Below, in pieces: positions 37,639-47,068 of a stretch of DNA of 64,000 bases (position 1 is its first letter; each line of letters opens with the position of its first letter). This DNA comes from Micavibrio sp. GTDB lineage: Bacteria; Pseudomonadota; Alphaproteobacteria; Micavibrionales; UBA9664. The notes beneath the pieces were generated by a model. That model saw nothing but the letters and a program-made list of their open reading frames with translations. It searched no databases and was not told the DNA's origin. The position numbers were made by a program, and so were the translations under genes. The DNA lies in the NCBI GenBank assembly GCA_002699085.1, contig PAAR01000016.1:62001-126000 (forward strand), in the 5' to 3' direction.

Positions 37639-39813
37639 ATGACAGATTGTTGCCACAGCCATGAAGAGCCAGTCCCTTTGCCAAAGGGCGTTGACCCTAA
37701 TGATGTTACTTATATTTGCCCTATGCACCCCGAAGTGAGGCAACAAGGTCCAGGAAGTTGCCCTAAATGCGGCATGGCATTAGAGCCAGAAACAGCAACA
37801 AGTGATGAAGGTGAAAATCCTGAACTGGCTGATATGCGGAGACGGCTTATCGTTGCGTTCATACTGTCTCTACCTGTATTTTTATTAGAGATGGGTGGCC
37901 ATGTATTCAATATCCATTATTATATTAGCGGCACAGTATCTAACTGGATACAGCTTGTTTTAGCGACACCTGTCGTTTTATGGGCAGGTAAACCATTTTT
38001 TGAACGTGGGTGGGCATCCTTAAAATCCCGTAACTTAAATATGTTCACGCTTATCGCTATGGGAACGGGCGTAGCGTGGCTTTATAGTATTGTAGCAACA
38101 GTGACCCCGAGTATATTTCCCGAGACCTTTCGAGGAAGTGATGGTGTCCTAGCGGTATATTTTGAGTCAGCGGCCGTGATTACAGTTCTTGTTTTATTAG
38201 GGCAAGTTCTGGAACTTAAAGCCCGGGCACAAACAGGTGGTGCTATTCGTGCATTACTTGATTTAGCGCCTAAAACAGCACGTCGTCTTGATACAAATGG
38301 CGATGAGGAAGATGTACCACTTGATCAAATTAGAGTTGGCGATTTGTTGCGTGTGCGCCCCGGTGAGAAAGTACCCTTAGACGGCGTTGTGACCGAAGGT
38401 CAAAGTGCGGTCGATGAGTCGATGGTCACAGGCGAATCTATGGCAGTGATGAAAAAGGCTGGTGACAAAGTGATTGGTGCAACGATGAATCAGACAGGCA
38501 GCTTTGTGATGAAGGCGGAACGTGTAGGGGATGATACGATGTTGTCGCAGATCGTGCATATGGTTTCCGAAGCCCAGCGCAGTCGTGCGCCTATTCAAAA
38601 ACTATCCGATATAGTGGCGGGATGGTTTGTGCCTGTTGTTATATTATGTGCCATACTTTCTTTTGTTATATGGATGAGCGTTGGCCCTGAACCCGTATTT
38701 AGTTACGCGTTGATAGCCGCAGTCAGTGTGCTGATTATAGCATGTCCTTGTGCGCTTGGTCTTGCTACCCCTATGTCGATTATGGTTGGCGTTGGTAAGG
38801 GTGCACAGGCAGGTGTACTAATTAAAAATGCGGCAGCATTGGAGCGTATGGAAAAGATTGATACGTTGGTGATTGATAAGACAGGTACGCTGACGATGGG
38901 CAAGCCTACTGTGACGAAAATTATTGCGACTGATGGGTTTGAGGAAGAAGAACTATTAAAGCTTGCCGCATCATTGGAGCAGGGCAGCGAACATCCACTG
39001 GCGCACGCTATTGTTATGGCGGCGAAGAGTAAAAAATTGAAGTTGGTAGAAGCAAGTAATTTTGACTCACCTACGGGTAAAGGTGTTATTGGCAAAATAA
39101 AGAGACAAGAAGTAGCGCTAGGTAACAGTATGCTCATGGAAGAAATATCTATAGATGTAACTTCTCTATCTGTACAAGCCGATGAAATGCGCAGCGATGG
39201 TGCAACAGTGATCTTTATCGCCGTAGACGACAAAGCGGCGGGGCTACTTGCGATTGCTGATCCAATCAAAGAAACCACAGCAGAGGCCATTAAACAGCTT
39301 CAAGCACAAGGTATGCGGATTGTGATGTTGACAGGCGATAATCGTCGCACCGCCGAAGCTGTGGCCAAGAAACTCGGTATTAAAGAGATAGAAGCAGAAG
39401 TTTTGCCAGAAGATAAAGGCAAGATTGTCAAAAAATTACGTGACGAAGGGCGCATAGTTGCGATGGCTGGCGACGGCACCAATGATGCCCCCGCACTGGC
39501 CGCCGCTGATGTTGGTATTGCCATGGGAACGGGTACGGATGTAGCAATGGAAAGCGCAGGTGTTACATTGTTAAAAGGCGATCTGATTGGGATTGTACGC
39601 GCGCGAAAACTATCTGTGGCAACGATGAATAATATTCGCCAGAACCTTTTCTTTGCGTTTATTTACAATACGGCAGGAATTCCAATAGCAGCAGGCCTTC
39701 TTTACCCGTTCTTCGGTATTCTACTTTCTCCGATGATTGCAGCAGCGGCTATGTCATTATCTTCTGTGAGTGTGATTGCTAACGCTTTGCGGTTGCGTTT
39801 AAAATCTTTATAA
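37639..39813 (+). CDS. copper-translocating P1B-type ATPase
   Basis: '[26 protein letters not shown]' metal-binding N-terminus, '[34 protein letters not shown]', '[11 protein letters not shown]', '[26 protein letters not shown]'. Confidence 0.95.
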   Translation: MTDCCHSHEEPVPLPKGVDPNDVTYICPMHPEVRQQGPGSCPKCGMALEPETATSDEGENPELADMRRRLIVAFILSLPVFLLEMGGHVFNIHYYISGTVSNWIQLVLATPVVLWAGKPFFERGWASLKSRNLNMFTLIAMGTGVAWLYSIVATVTPSIFPETFRGSDGVLAVYFESAAVITVLVLLGQVLELKARAQTGGAIRALLDLAPKTARRLDTNGDEEDVPLDQIRVGDLLRVRPGEKVPLDGVVTEGQSAVDESMVTGESMAVMKKAGDKVIGATMNQTGSFVMKAERVGDDTMLSQIVHMVSEAQRSRAPIQKLSDIVAGWFVPVVILCAILSFVIWMSVGPEPVFSYALIAAVSVLIIACPCALGLATPMSIMVGVGKGAQAGVLIKNAAALERMEKIDTLVIDKTGTLTMGKPTVTKIIATDGFEEEELLKLAASLEQGSEHPLAHAIVMAAKSKKLKLVEASNFDSPTGKGVIGKIKRQEVALGNSMLMEEISIDVTSLSVQADEMRSDGATVIFIAVDDKAAGLLAIADPIKETTAEAIKQLQAQGMRIVMLTGDNRRTAEAVAKKLGIKEIEAEVLPEDKGKIVKKLRDEGRIVAMAGDGTNDAPALAAADVGIAMGTGTDVAMESAGVTLLKGDLIGIVRARKLSVATMNNIRQNLFFAFIYNTAGIPIAAGLLYPFFGILLSPMIAAAAMSLSSVSVIANALRLRLKSL

Positions 39814-39943
39814 TAGTGCTGTCAGACTAACTTGAACACTTCTCTTAGTGACCTATACGTCAAGTTTCAAGCGACAAGGATTTCAGGGCTGGTTTTATAA
39901 TATTTAAAGGGATTTATTTTACTCATAAGGTGATCACAACAAA

Positions 39944-41113
39944 TTAATTTGATAAAGGTTCTGTTCCTTTGCTTAGAAGGGCTAGATATTGGTCATAGAC
40001 AAATACTTTGTGACGATCTTTACCAGTAACTTCTTTTGCAATACTAAGGCTCTCAAGAACAGTAAGGCTACGTAAGATTGTAGGTAAAGATAGTTTTGTT
40101 GTCTCTTTTATTTTTGTTGTTGTGGCTATCGGGTGTTGCTGTAAATACGCATGTATTGTAAGAACAGCGGCTGTCGATTTACCAGAGCTTGCAATTGCAT
40201 TGCGATCTTGTGTAAAAAGCGTGATAATGCATTGTGCTGTCTCTGTAGCTTGTTGTGCGGTTTCAATGACGCCTGTTAAGAAAAATTTGATCCATGCCTC
40301 CCAGTCCCCTGTTTCACGAACAGATTGCAAATGGCCATAATAGGCTTCACGGTTTGTTTTTAAATACAAACTTAAATATAGAAGAGGTTGTTTAAGGATA
40401 CCCTCAGTACATAATATAAAAGTAATAAGTAAGCGTCCCAAGCGCCCATTACCATCTAGAAATGGGTGAATTGTCTCAAATTGCACATGCGCTAGGGCCG
40501 CTTTAATCAAGATAGGTAGATGAATTGTTTCATCATGAAGGAATTTTTCTAAGTTATCTAAACCTTCCATTAGATATTCAGGTGGAGGCGGTACAAAACG
40601 TGCATTACCTGGTCGAGAACCACCAATCCAGTTTTGTGAGCTTCTAAATTCACCAGGTTGTTTACTACCACCGCGCGCATTATCCATTAATTTTTCATGA
40701 ATTTCTTTGATAAGGCGGAGTGAAAGTGGAAATTTTTTTACGCGCTCTAAGCCATAATGCATTGCAGAAACATAGCATGATACTTCGGTAACATCATCAA
40801 TCGGCGCTCCAGGTGCTTCATGAGTCTCGAAAAGCAGTAAATCAGAAAGAGAGGATTGTGTTCCTTCAATTTGTGAAGATAAGACGGCCTCTTTACGAAC
40901 ATACATGTATAAAAACAAAGAAGCGTCAGGTAATACCATACTCATGCCATCAAGACGACCTATGGCAGTATTGGCTTTATCTAAAAGAGGATAAAGCTCA
41001 GTCATGCCTAATGGTGGTTCTGGCGGCAATGGTTGAGGGATATATGCATTATAACTTTCTCCACCCACTGCTGAGCTTTTAATGTATCTACCAATTCTTT
41101 GTTTTTTATCCAT
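39944..41113 (-). CDS. Fic family AMPylase-like protein with C-terminal winged HTH
   Basis: 'HPFLDGNGRLGRLLI' Fic motif; 'SSQIEGTQSS' N-terminal inhibitory (S/T)xxxE(G/N) motif; C-terminal 'IKETTKLSLPTILRSLTVLESLSIAKEVTGKDRHKVFVYDQYLALL'. Confidence 0.93.
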   Translation of the reverse strand: MDKKQRIGRYIKSSAVGGESYNAYIPQPLPPEPPLGMTELYPLLDKANTAIGRLDGMSMVLPDASLFLYMYVRKEAVLSSQIEGTQSSLSDLLLFETHEAPGAPIDDVTEVSCYVSAMHYGLERVKKFPLSLRLIKEIHEKLMDNARGGSKQPGEFRSSQNWIGGSRPGNARFVPPPPEYLMEGLDNLEKFLHDETIHLPILIKAALAHVQFETIHPFLDGNGRLGRLLITFILCTEGILKQPLLYLSLYLKTNREAYYGHLQSVRETGDWEAWIKFFLTGVIETAQQATETAQCIITLFTQDRNAIASSGKSTAAVLTIHAYLQQHPIATTTKIKETTKLSLPTILRSLTVLESLSIAKEVTGKDRHKVFVYDQYLALLSKGTEPLSN

Positions 41114-41125
41114 ACTCTACTTTAT

Positions 41126-41220
41126 CTAACATATTTTGCTGTTTTTGTTAGTTGTTCTAGATTAACTAACATATATGAAAGTTGCAATAGTTTAACTAAC
41201 AAAAAATGCAGTAAATGTTA
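41126..41220. promoter_or_regulatory. operator-like repeat array upstream of fic gene
   Basis: Inverted arms CTAACATATTTTGCTGTTTTTGTTAGTT (41126-41153) / AACTAACAAAAAATGCAGTAAATGTTA (41194-41220), additional TTAACTAACA at 41162-41171. Confidence 0.6.
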
Positions 41221-41482
41221 CTTATTTCATTTTAGCTATCATTCATGGTAGCTGAATTTGGACGCAGGTAACATTACCTGTAGATAACTTTTTTACGGTA
41301 CAGAGTGCGGTACAGAGTATCATATATATCTAAATTATTTATATATAACAATGGGTTATGCGTTTATTTAGATTGCTACTCCCGCAACCAATTTTAGTTT
41401 ATTATCAGATATGCTGCGTGATTTAGTCCCGCATCGCCCTCCCTCAACCAGATCCCCTTCCGAGAAGATCTTATAAGGATGT

Positions 41483-41507
41483 GGCTATTCCATATCTTTT
41501 TGCAGTA
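41483..41507 (+). repeat. candidate attR core direct repeat (25 bp)
   Basis: Identical 25-mer to 27500-27524. Confidence 0.75.
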
Positions 41508-41514
41508 TAAGTTC

Positions 41515-41583
41515 TTTGTGCGGATCGTCTTTTCTTTATAAATCAAGCGTTTAAAACAGAGTTTTGTTTTCTGGTTTAGTAAT
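41515..41583 (+). repeat. imperfect 69-bp direct repeat, right copy
   Basis: tttgtgcggatcgtcttttctttataaatcaagcgtttaaaacagagttttgttttctggtttagtaat. Confidence 0.85.
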
Positions 41584-41717
41584 TTAAAATATTAGGAACA
41601 TTTTACTGTTATGAAATAATTATTTATCAAGTTCGCTTAATAAAAAGAAAATCTGTGGTTGACGCATAATATTTCTCCGTTAATGTTAAATTATTGAATT
41701 AGAGGGAGACTAAGTTT

Positions 41718-42362
41718 TTGTTCAAATTAGATAATATTATCGTTTGTGTGCCCACACTACTTTGGCTGGTGTTGTTGTCTGTGTCGGTTGTATTGGTTCT
41801 TGGCGCATGTTCGCCTGAAAAAAAATCAGATGAAATAATTCAAAAAACTATTGCAGGTAAAAAGCTATGTATTCCGGCATCATATTTGAATCGTGGGGAT
41901 GATCCTTCGACAGAAACTCTTTTATTAACAGTTATGTATCCTGATATGTCTCCACAAATCAAGACATGGAAAGAACTCAAGGAGACTAACGAATACTATA
42001 AAAGAATAGGGTTGATGCTGTCGCCTAAGACCCATAAAGATTCTATGAAGAAGATCGTGGAGGGCCAGTTGAAAAGTCCTGTTTTACCGCCTGTAGTGGG
42101 GGCGTTGGATAGTCTTGTTCATAGAACTCACCCTAAAGATTATAACGGGGCTGCGTTAGATTTGTATATGGATGAAATATCCTATGCATCTGTTATCAGC
42201 TGTACAATGAAAGAGACGGATTTTGATGTTCCTCAATGTACACAAAATTTTGATGATAATGATCTTATGTACAGAGCGTCGTACGAGAAAAAAATACTTA
42301 ACGAACAAAACAGTATTAGAGAGAAAATATTATTTTTTATTAATAGCTTAACATGTCAATAA
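41718..42362 (+). CDS. putative lipoprotein, hypothetical
   Basis: TTG start; signal peptide with 'VLVLGACS' lipobox. Confidence 0.55.
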   Translation: MFKLDNIIVCVPTLLWLVLLSVSVVLVLGACSPEKKSDEIIQKTIAGKKLCIPASYLNRGDDPSTETLLLTVMYPDMSPQIKTWKELKETNEYYKRIGLMLSPKTHKDSMKKIVEGQLKSPVLPPVVGALDSLVHRTHPKDYNGAALDLYMDEISYASVISCTMKETDFDVPQCTQNFDDNDLMYRASYEKKILNEQNSIREKILFFINSLTCQ

Positions 42363-42377
42363 AATGAGGGAATAAGC

Positions 42378-42602
42378 ATGGCATCTTTGAATTATAATAA
42401 TTTGCAGACGATTCAAAATATAACTTTTGAGGATTTTAAAGATGAGTATTTGGCAGGAAATAAGATCGCAGGCGCATATTATGCAGAACTTGAAGCTCAG
42501 GCTAGTTTAGCTGGTTTATCTAATGTGGTGTCTTATGCGCAACTAGCGCAGCAGGTACCAAAGGTCCAAGACATTATAGTAATAGTGTCTATGAAGGTTT
42601 AG
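42378..42602 (+). CDS. small hypothetical protein
   Basis: 74 aa ORF with RBS between lipoprotein and macro-domain genes. Confidence 0.4.
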   Translation: MASLNYNNLQTIQNITFEDFKDEYLAGNKIAGAYYAELEAQASLAGLSNVVSYAQLAQQVPKVQDIIVIVSMKV

Positions 42603-42611
42603 CCGCATAGG

Positions 42612-43508
42612 ATGCAGGATTTTAACCTTCATTATTTTTGGCACTCTGTAAGGACTTGGGCTTACTGGAAGTATGCCCTTTTTTCCTCGCACTCAAGGGC
42701 AACTTTTTTCTCGTGTTTGGGAGGAATTTGGTTATTGTTGGAAATGTTGACCTTCTTCCATCTTATAGACCAGTCGAATATTCCTCCGTATGGGATATTG
42801 TGGGCGGTAGGTTTGTCGATATTGATCGTGATTTTTACAAGAAGGCCAGTATCGAAAATATGTTATAAAATTCCCCACAAAGATATCACGATAGAAGTTG
42901 TTATCGGTGACCTGTTTTCTATGGAAGGACAAAAAATTATCAGCACCAATAATACTTTCGATACTGACATGGGAAGCGGCCTCATTGCAGCAAATAGCTT
43001 GCAAGGTCAGTTTGCCAATAAATATTTCCCCGGTAATGTCACAGAGTTGGATGAAAAAATAGAAGCAGCATTAAACGGCGTTGATTTTTCATCCGTAGAT
43101 AACCTGTTAAAAAAACACAAGAGATACGATATAGGTACTGCCGCAAAAATAATTTCCGGTAGAGAAAAATTTTATCTGTTGGCAATGGCAGAATTGAATG
43201 CAAACGGAACGGCTGATTCAGGAGGTTTGCCAAATATCAGAAGAGCTTTAGAAGGGTTGTGGAAATTTATTGCCTCTCACGGCGAAAATGATCCTATAAT
43301 TGTTCCTCTACTGGGAACTGGGCGGGGTAGAGTATCTACACCAAGAAAGAAAATGATCGAGATACATGCACAGTCATTTATTAATGCTTCAAAAGACAGA
43401 ATTTTTTCAAACAAGCTTATTATCGCCATATGGCCAGACGATGCGAAGAATTTTGAAATCAATCTTTTTGAAATAAAAGATTATTTGGTTCATTCTCTAG
43501 AATATTGA
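42612..43508 (+). CDS. TM-macro domain protein (ThsA-macro / DUF6430-like)
   Basis: Two N-terminal TM helices ('ATFFSCLGGIWLLLEMLTFFHLI', 'ILWAVGLSILIVIFT') followed by 'ITIEVVIGDLFSMEGQKIISTNNTFDTDMGSGLIAANSLQGQFANKYF' and 'IIVPLLGTGRGRVSTPRKKMIE' macro-type motifs. Confidence 0.75.
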   Translation: MQDFNLHYFWHSVRTWAYWKYALFSSHSRATFFSCLGGIWLLLEMLTFFHLIDQSNIPPYGILWAVGLSILIVIFTRRPVSKICYKIPHKDITIEVVIGDLFSMEGQKIISTNNTFDTDMGSGLIAANSLQGQFANKYFPGNVTELDEKIEAALNGVDFSSVDNLLKKHKRYDIGTAAKIISGREKFYLLAMAELNANGTADSGGLPNIRRALEGLWKFIASHGENDPIIVPLLGTGRGRVSTPRKKMIEIHAQSFINASKDRIFSNKLIIAIWPDDAKNFEINLFEIKDYLVHSLEY

Positions 43509-43705
43509 TTTTAAACAATAAAAATTCCCGTGAACGTCTAAAAGTTCGCCTCAAATACCAACCGAGCAACCAGATTCTCTTTTTGAAATTATAAAGCTTA
43601 GCTAGCGAATTAATTAATGTATTTAGAGTGCATATCTTTCACTTGACCAGAATCTAAATAATCCATAGCGTAAAATTTAATCATTACAGAGATAGAGATG
43701 GATAT

Positions 43706-44116
43706 ATGAAGAAACTTATTCTTGTGGCTCTTATTTTACTAACCGCAGCCTGTTCTGGCACCTTACAAGGGCAGATGCAGGGTGGTGAAGCTGTTACCTT
43801 TAATTATGAGGATACAGGGTTTGACAGCGGTACTTTGAGTGTTACTTTGCCCGATGGCGAGTTTTTCCAAGGAAAGTATGTTAATAAAAATAGTGATTCT
43901 TCTGGCAGCGCCCATGTCTTTGGAAGCGGTGGTTCGGCCACTGTTGTAACCAGTGAGACAGTGCGTTCAGGCATTATTGTTGCCACACTTTTTGGCAATA
44001 AGGGTCAAACGATGAAATGTTCTCTAACGCCTTCAAATGCATCCATGGGCATGGTCAGTTCTGGGGTGGGCGATTGTCTCGTCTCGGATGGCAGAAAAAT
44101 AGATGTAATTTTTTAA
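43706..44116 (+). CDS. putative lipoprotein
   Basis: 'MKKLILVALILLTAACSGTLQGQMQGGEAV' lipobox. Confidence 0.65.
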   Translation: MKKLILVALILLTAACSGTLQGQMQGGEAVTFNYEDTGFDSGTLSVTLPDGEFFQGKYVNKNSDSSGSAHVFGSGGSATVVTSETVRSGIIVATLFGNKGQTMKCSLTPSNASMGMVSSGVGDCLVSDGRKIDVIF

Positions 44117-44138
44117 TTTTCTTGATACTTCATAATAG

Positions 44139-44489
44139 TTGATGTTTTATAACATCATGGTCTCTAAGAAAAAACTGCTGTGTTTTTTTGTTTTGCAAGC
44201 TATGTTGGCGGCGCAGGTTCTTATTGCTCAACATGCAACTGTACATTTCTTCGAAGACAGCTACATAGGATACCACGAGCATACAGACCAAGGTCATCAC
44301 GATAAAGATAAGCAATGCGAGCTTTGTCTTTTTGTTAAAGGCTTTAATGACGCATTAATTAGTGTGCCACCTTTTATTTCTGTAATTTTGCTCCAGCACA
44401 ATTTTATCCCCTCTTTAGCCCAAGCTGTGAAGCACAAAACGCTATCTCTCGCTTATCTATCCCGTGCCCCGCCTGTTTTTCTTTTTTAA
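44139..44489 (+). CDS. small His-containing hypothetical protein upstream of ABC transporter
   Basis: Signal-like N-terminus, 'IGYHEHTDQGHHDKDKQCELCLF' potential metal ligands. Confidence 0.5.
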   Translation: MMFYNIMVSKKKLLCFFVLQAMLAAQVLIAQHATVHFFEDSYIGYHEHTDQGHHDKDKQCELCLFVKGFNDALISVPPFISVILLQHNFIPSLAQAVKHKTLSLAYLSRAPPVFLF

Positions 44490-44536
44490 ACACAACATCA
44501 CTTTATTCAATGTTTAAAAAAGAAAGGACATAGCTC

Positions 44537-45199
44537 ATGTCTTCATTATTACTTCAATGCAGAGGGCTGAGGCTTGAACGGCCTGGGTCACCTTTGCTCG
44601 AATTTCCAGATATATTTGTAAAACAAAACAGTAGAACCCTATTGCTTGGACCGTCAGGATCAGGAAAAACAACATTACTTTCCATGATTGCAGGGCTGTT
44701 AGAACCTACATATGGTGAGGTTCTTCTGGATGGAAAAGATTTTCACAAAATGCCTTCATCTGTGCGAGATCATATTCGTGGTAAACGTTTCGGTTTCATC
44801 TTTCAGACCCTTCATTTACTACCCTCACTCACATTGTACCAGAATATCGCATTAGCTTCCGATATGGCCGAAACCGAAATTGAAGAAGGACGGCTGGATA
44901 ACTTGTTGGATACACTTGGTCTTGCCGATAAAGCACATCGAAAACCAAATGCACTGAGCCAAGGTGAACAGCAACGTGGTGCAATTGCACGAGCAGTGCT
45001 GAATAAGCCCGCCATAATTCTGGCTGATGAACCTACTTCGGCACTGGATGACGAGAATGCCAAAACAGTAATTGACCTTATTATCAAGCAAGCGCAAGAC
45101 AGCGGGGCGGCTTTGATAATTTCTACACATGACACTCGTATTATTAATCAATTTGAAAATATAATCCGGCTTGATAGCCAGATAAAGGAGGCAGCATGA
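44537..45199 (+). CDS. ABC transporter ATP-binding protein (LolD/MacB-like)
   Basis: 'LLLGPSGSGKTTLLSMIAGLLEP', 'LSQGEQQRGAIARAVLNKPAIILADEPTSALD'. Confidence 0.93.
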   Translation: MSSLLLQCRGLRLERPGSPLLEFPDIFVKQNSRTLLLGPSGSGKTTLLSMIAGLLEPTYGEVLLDGKDFHKMPSSVRDHIRGKRFGFIFQTLHLLPSLTLYQNIALASDMAETEIEEGRLDNLLDTLGLADKAHRKPNALSQGEQQRGAIARAVLNKPAIILADEPTSALDDENAKTVIDLIIKQAQDSGAALIISTHDTRIINQFENIIRLDSQIKEAA

Positions 45200-46428
45200 A
45201 CGCCGTATCACTTGCCGTTGCGTCTATTCGATCCAGACCCTTGAATGCTATGCTGTGTATAGTTTCAGCTGTAGCTGGGATTGCTCTTTTATGTGCTGTG
45301 TCCCTGTTTTCACAAAGCGTAACATCGGGATTTGCCCGCAATGCTCAGGGTATAGATATTATTGCTGGGACTAAGGGTAGTCCTTTGCAGCTAGTTCTAT
45401 CATCAATTTATCATGCAGATATTCCTGCCGGAAATATTGACATGAAAGACTATGAAGCTCTGAAGCATAATCCACATATTCGCCAAGCTATTCCATTGGC
45501 ATTGGGCGATAATTATAAGGGGTTTCGTATGGTTGGTACAACCTCAGATTATTTGAAGCTCTATAAGGCTAAATTTAAGGACGGAAGAGCTTTTGCAGCG
45601 CCGTTTGAAACTGTAGCTGGCATCGATACGGGTTTGAAGGTTGGCGATAAGTTTGCTGTGTCACATGGATTTTCAGCTGATAGTGATGACGTCCATGACT
45701 TCAAACTCTACACGGTTACTGGTGTTCTGAAGCCTACGGGTACAGTGCTTGATAAACTTTTAACTACACAAGTTGAGAGTGTTCAAGAGTTGCATGCCGC
45801 TCATGAAGAGGATCATCATGCCCATGAGCATGATGAAAGCGAAGGAGAGGAAGAGGCTGAGATGGCATTAGCCCATCAGGTCACATCCGTTCTGTTGAAA
45901 GTCCGCAGTCCAGTCGATCTTATGAATTTGCCACGCCAGATTAATAGCCAGTCCAATATCATGGCTACTGTTCCATCTTATGAAATGGCACGCTTTATGA
46001 AAAGCCTTGGTATTGGTCGCCAATTGATCGTGGTTTTAGGGACAGGTTTTGTGATCTTATCTGCGCTCATATTACTTGCCTCACTGGCGTCTGGTCTTGC
46101 ATTGAGACGCTATGATCTTGCTGTTTTGCGTGTATTGGGAGCAAGCCCAACTCGCCTATCAGCAACTATCATAGCAGAGGGGTTGATTCTGAGCTGCGTA
46201 GGTTCAGTGATCGGGATTATTCTGGGTCACTTGGTCGCTTATACTGCAGTCATGTCGATTAGTGGTTTGCGTGGCGTCGTGCTACCAGAAACTTTACTTA
46301 TGTTGCAAACTATTGATGCAGGATTTTTAATGCTTGGCCTTGGTGCAGGATTACTCGCATCCTTTGTGCCATCTGTTTTGGCATCACGAACAGATATTGC
46401 AGGATTGCTGGCAAGAGGTTTGGCATGA
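45196..46428 (+). CDS. FtsX-like ABC permease with His-rich loop
   Basis: FtsX/MacB permease topology; insert 'HAAHEEDHHAHEHDESEGEEEAEMA'. Confidence 0.88.
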   Translation: MNAVSLAVASIRSRPLNAMLCIVSAVAGIALLCAVSLFSQSVTSGFARNAQGIDIIAGTKGSPLQLVLSSIYHADIPAGNIDMKDYEALKHNPHIRQAIPLALGDNYKGFRMVGTTSDYLKLYKAKFKDGRAFAAPFETVAGIDTGLKVGDKFAVSHGFSADSDDVHDFKLYTVTGVLKPTGTVLDKLLTTQVESVQELHAAHEEDHHAHEHDESEGEEEAEMALAHQVTSVLLKVRSPVDLMNLPRQINSQSNIMATVPSYEMARFMKSLGIGRQLIVVLGTGFVILSALILLASLASGLALRRYDLAVLRVLGASPTRLSATIIAEGLILSCVGSVIGIILGHLVAYTAVMSISGLRGVVLPETLLMLQTIDAGFLMLGLGAGLLASFVPSVLASRTDIAGLLARGLA

Positions 46429-46946
46429 GATTGCTACCTGCATTTTTTGTGTTTTTCATAGTGGCTTCACCCTTTTATGCTCTTGCCTTTGAGGAGAGTA
46501 GCGGTGAAGCCACCATGACCATCACGGATTATATTCAAGATTATGTGGACGTGCCGGAAGGCGCTGTAGACTGGAAAGTATTCGGCACAACCACAGAAAC
46601 GGAAGCGCATGCGAGAACCGAAGACGGATACGATAATCAATATAGCAAGCCGAATTTTCAGCCAGAGGTGAAAGCGCTGGACGGTAAAGAAATTATGGTT
46701 AAAGGCTATATGTTCCCTCTGGATGGAACTGAAGAACAGAAATTATTTTTGTTTGGTCCGTTCCCATTGACTTGCCCGTTCCAATATCATGTTGGGCCAC
46801 CACTGGTGATAGAAGTTCATGCAGATAAACATCCAGTTAAATTTGATTACGAACCTGTTGTTATTACCGGCACGCTTGAAGTGGTTCCTGATGATCCTGA
46901 ATATAGCGTTTTTTATAGGCTCAAAGATGCAAGACAGGTGAAGTGA
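46425..46946 (+). CDS. DUF3299-like periplasmic protein
   Basis: 'GKEIMVKGYMFPLDGTEEQKLFLFGPFPLTCPFQYHVGPPLVIEVHADKHPVKFDYEPVVITGTLEV'. Confidence 0.75.
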   Translation: MRLLPAFFVFFIVASPFYALAFEESSGEATMTITDYIQDYVDVPEGAVDWKVFGTTTETEAHARTEDGYDNQYSKPNFQPEVKALDGKEIMVKGYMFPLDGTEEQKLFLFGPFPLTCPFQYHVGPPLVIEVHADKHPVKFDYEPVVITGTLEVVPDDPEYSVFYRLKDARQVK

Positions 46947-47068
46947 GAAAGGGCGTAAACCAAATCCAATCAAATTATAAATTGTTTTTATTTCATATAT
47001 CATTGCCACAAAATCGTAAATGGATTAGGTCTATACATTCAATTTATGAGGCGTATATTTGATCCTGT

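Noticed and set aside
38703-39290. 195-aa antisense ORF in the Cu P-type ATPase gene
   Set aside because: Ser/Thr/Ala-rich shadow ORF opposite a confidently assigned conserved gene
42612-43508. Complete Thoeris system
   Set aside because: No TIR-domain (ThsB) ORF seen in the supplied six-frame list around this gene or elsewhere in the window
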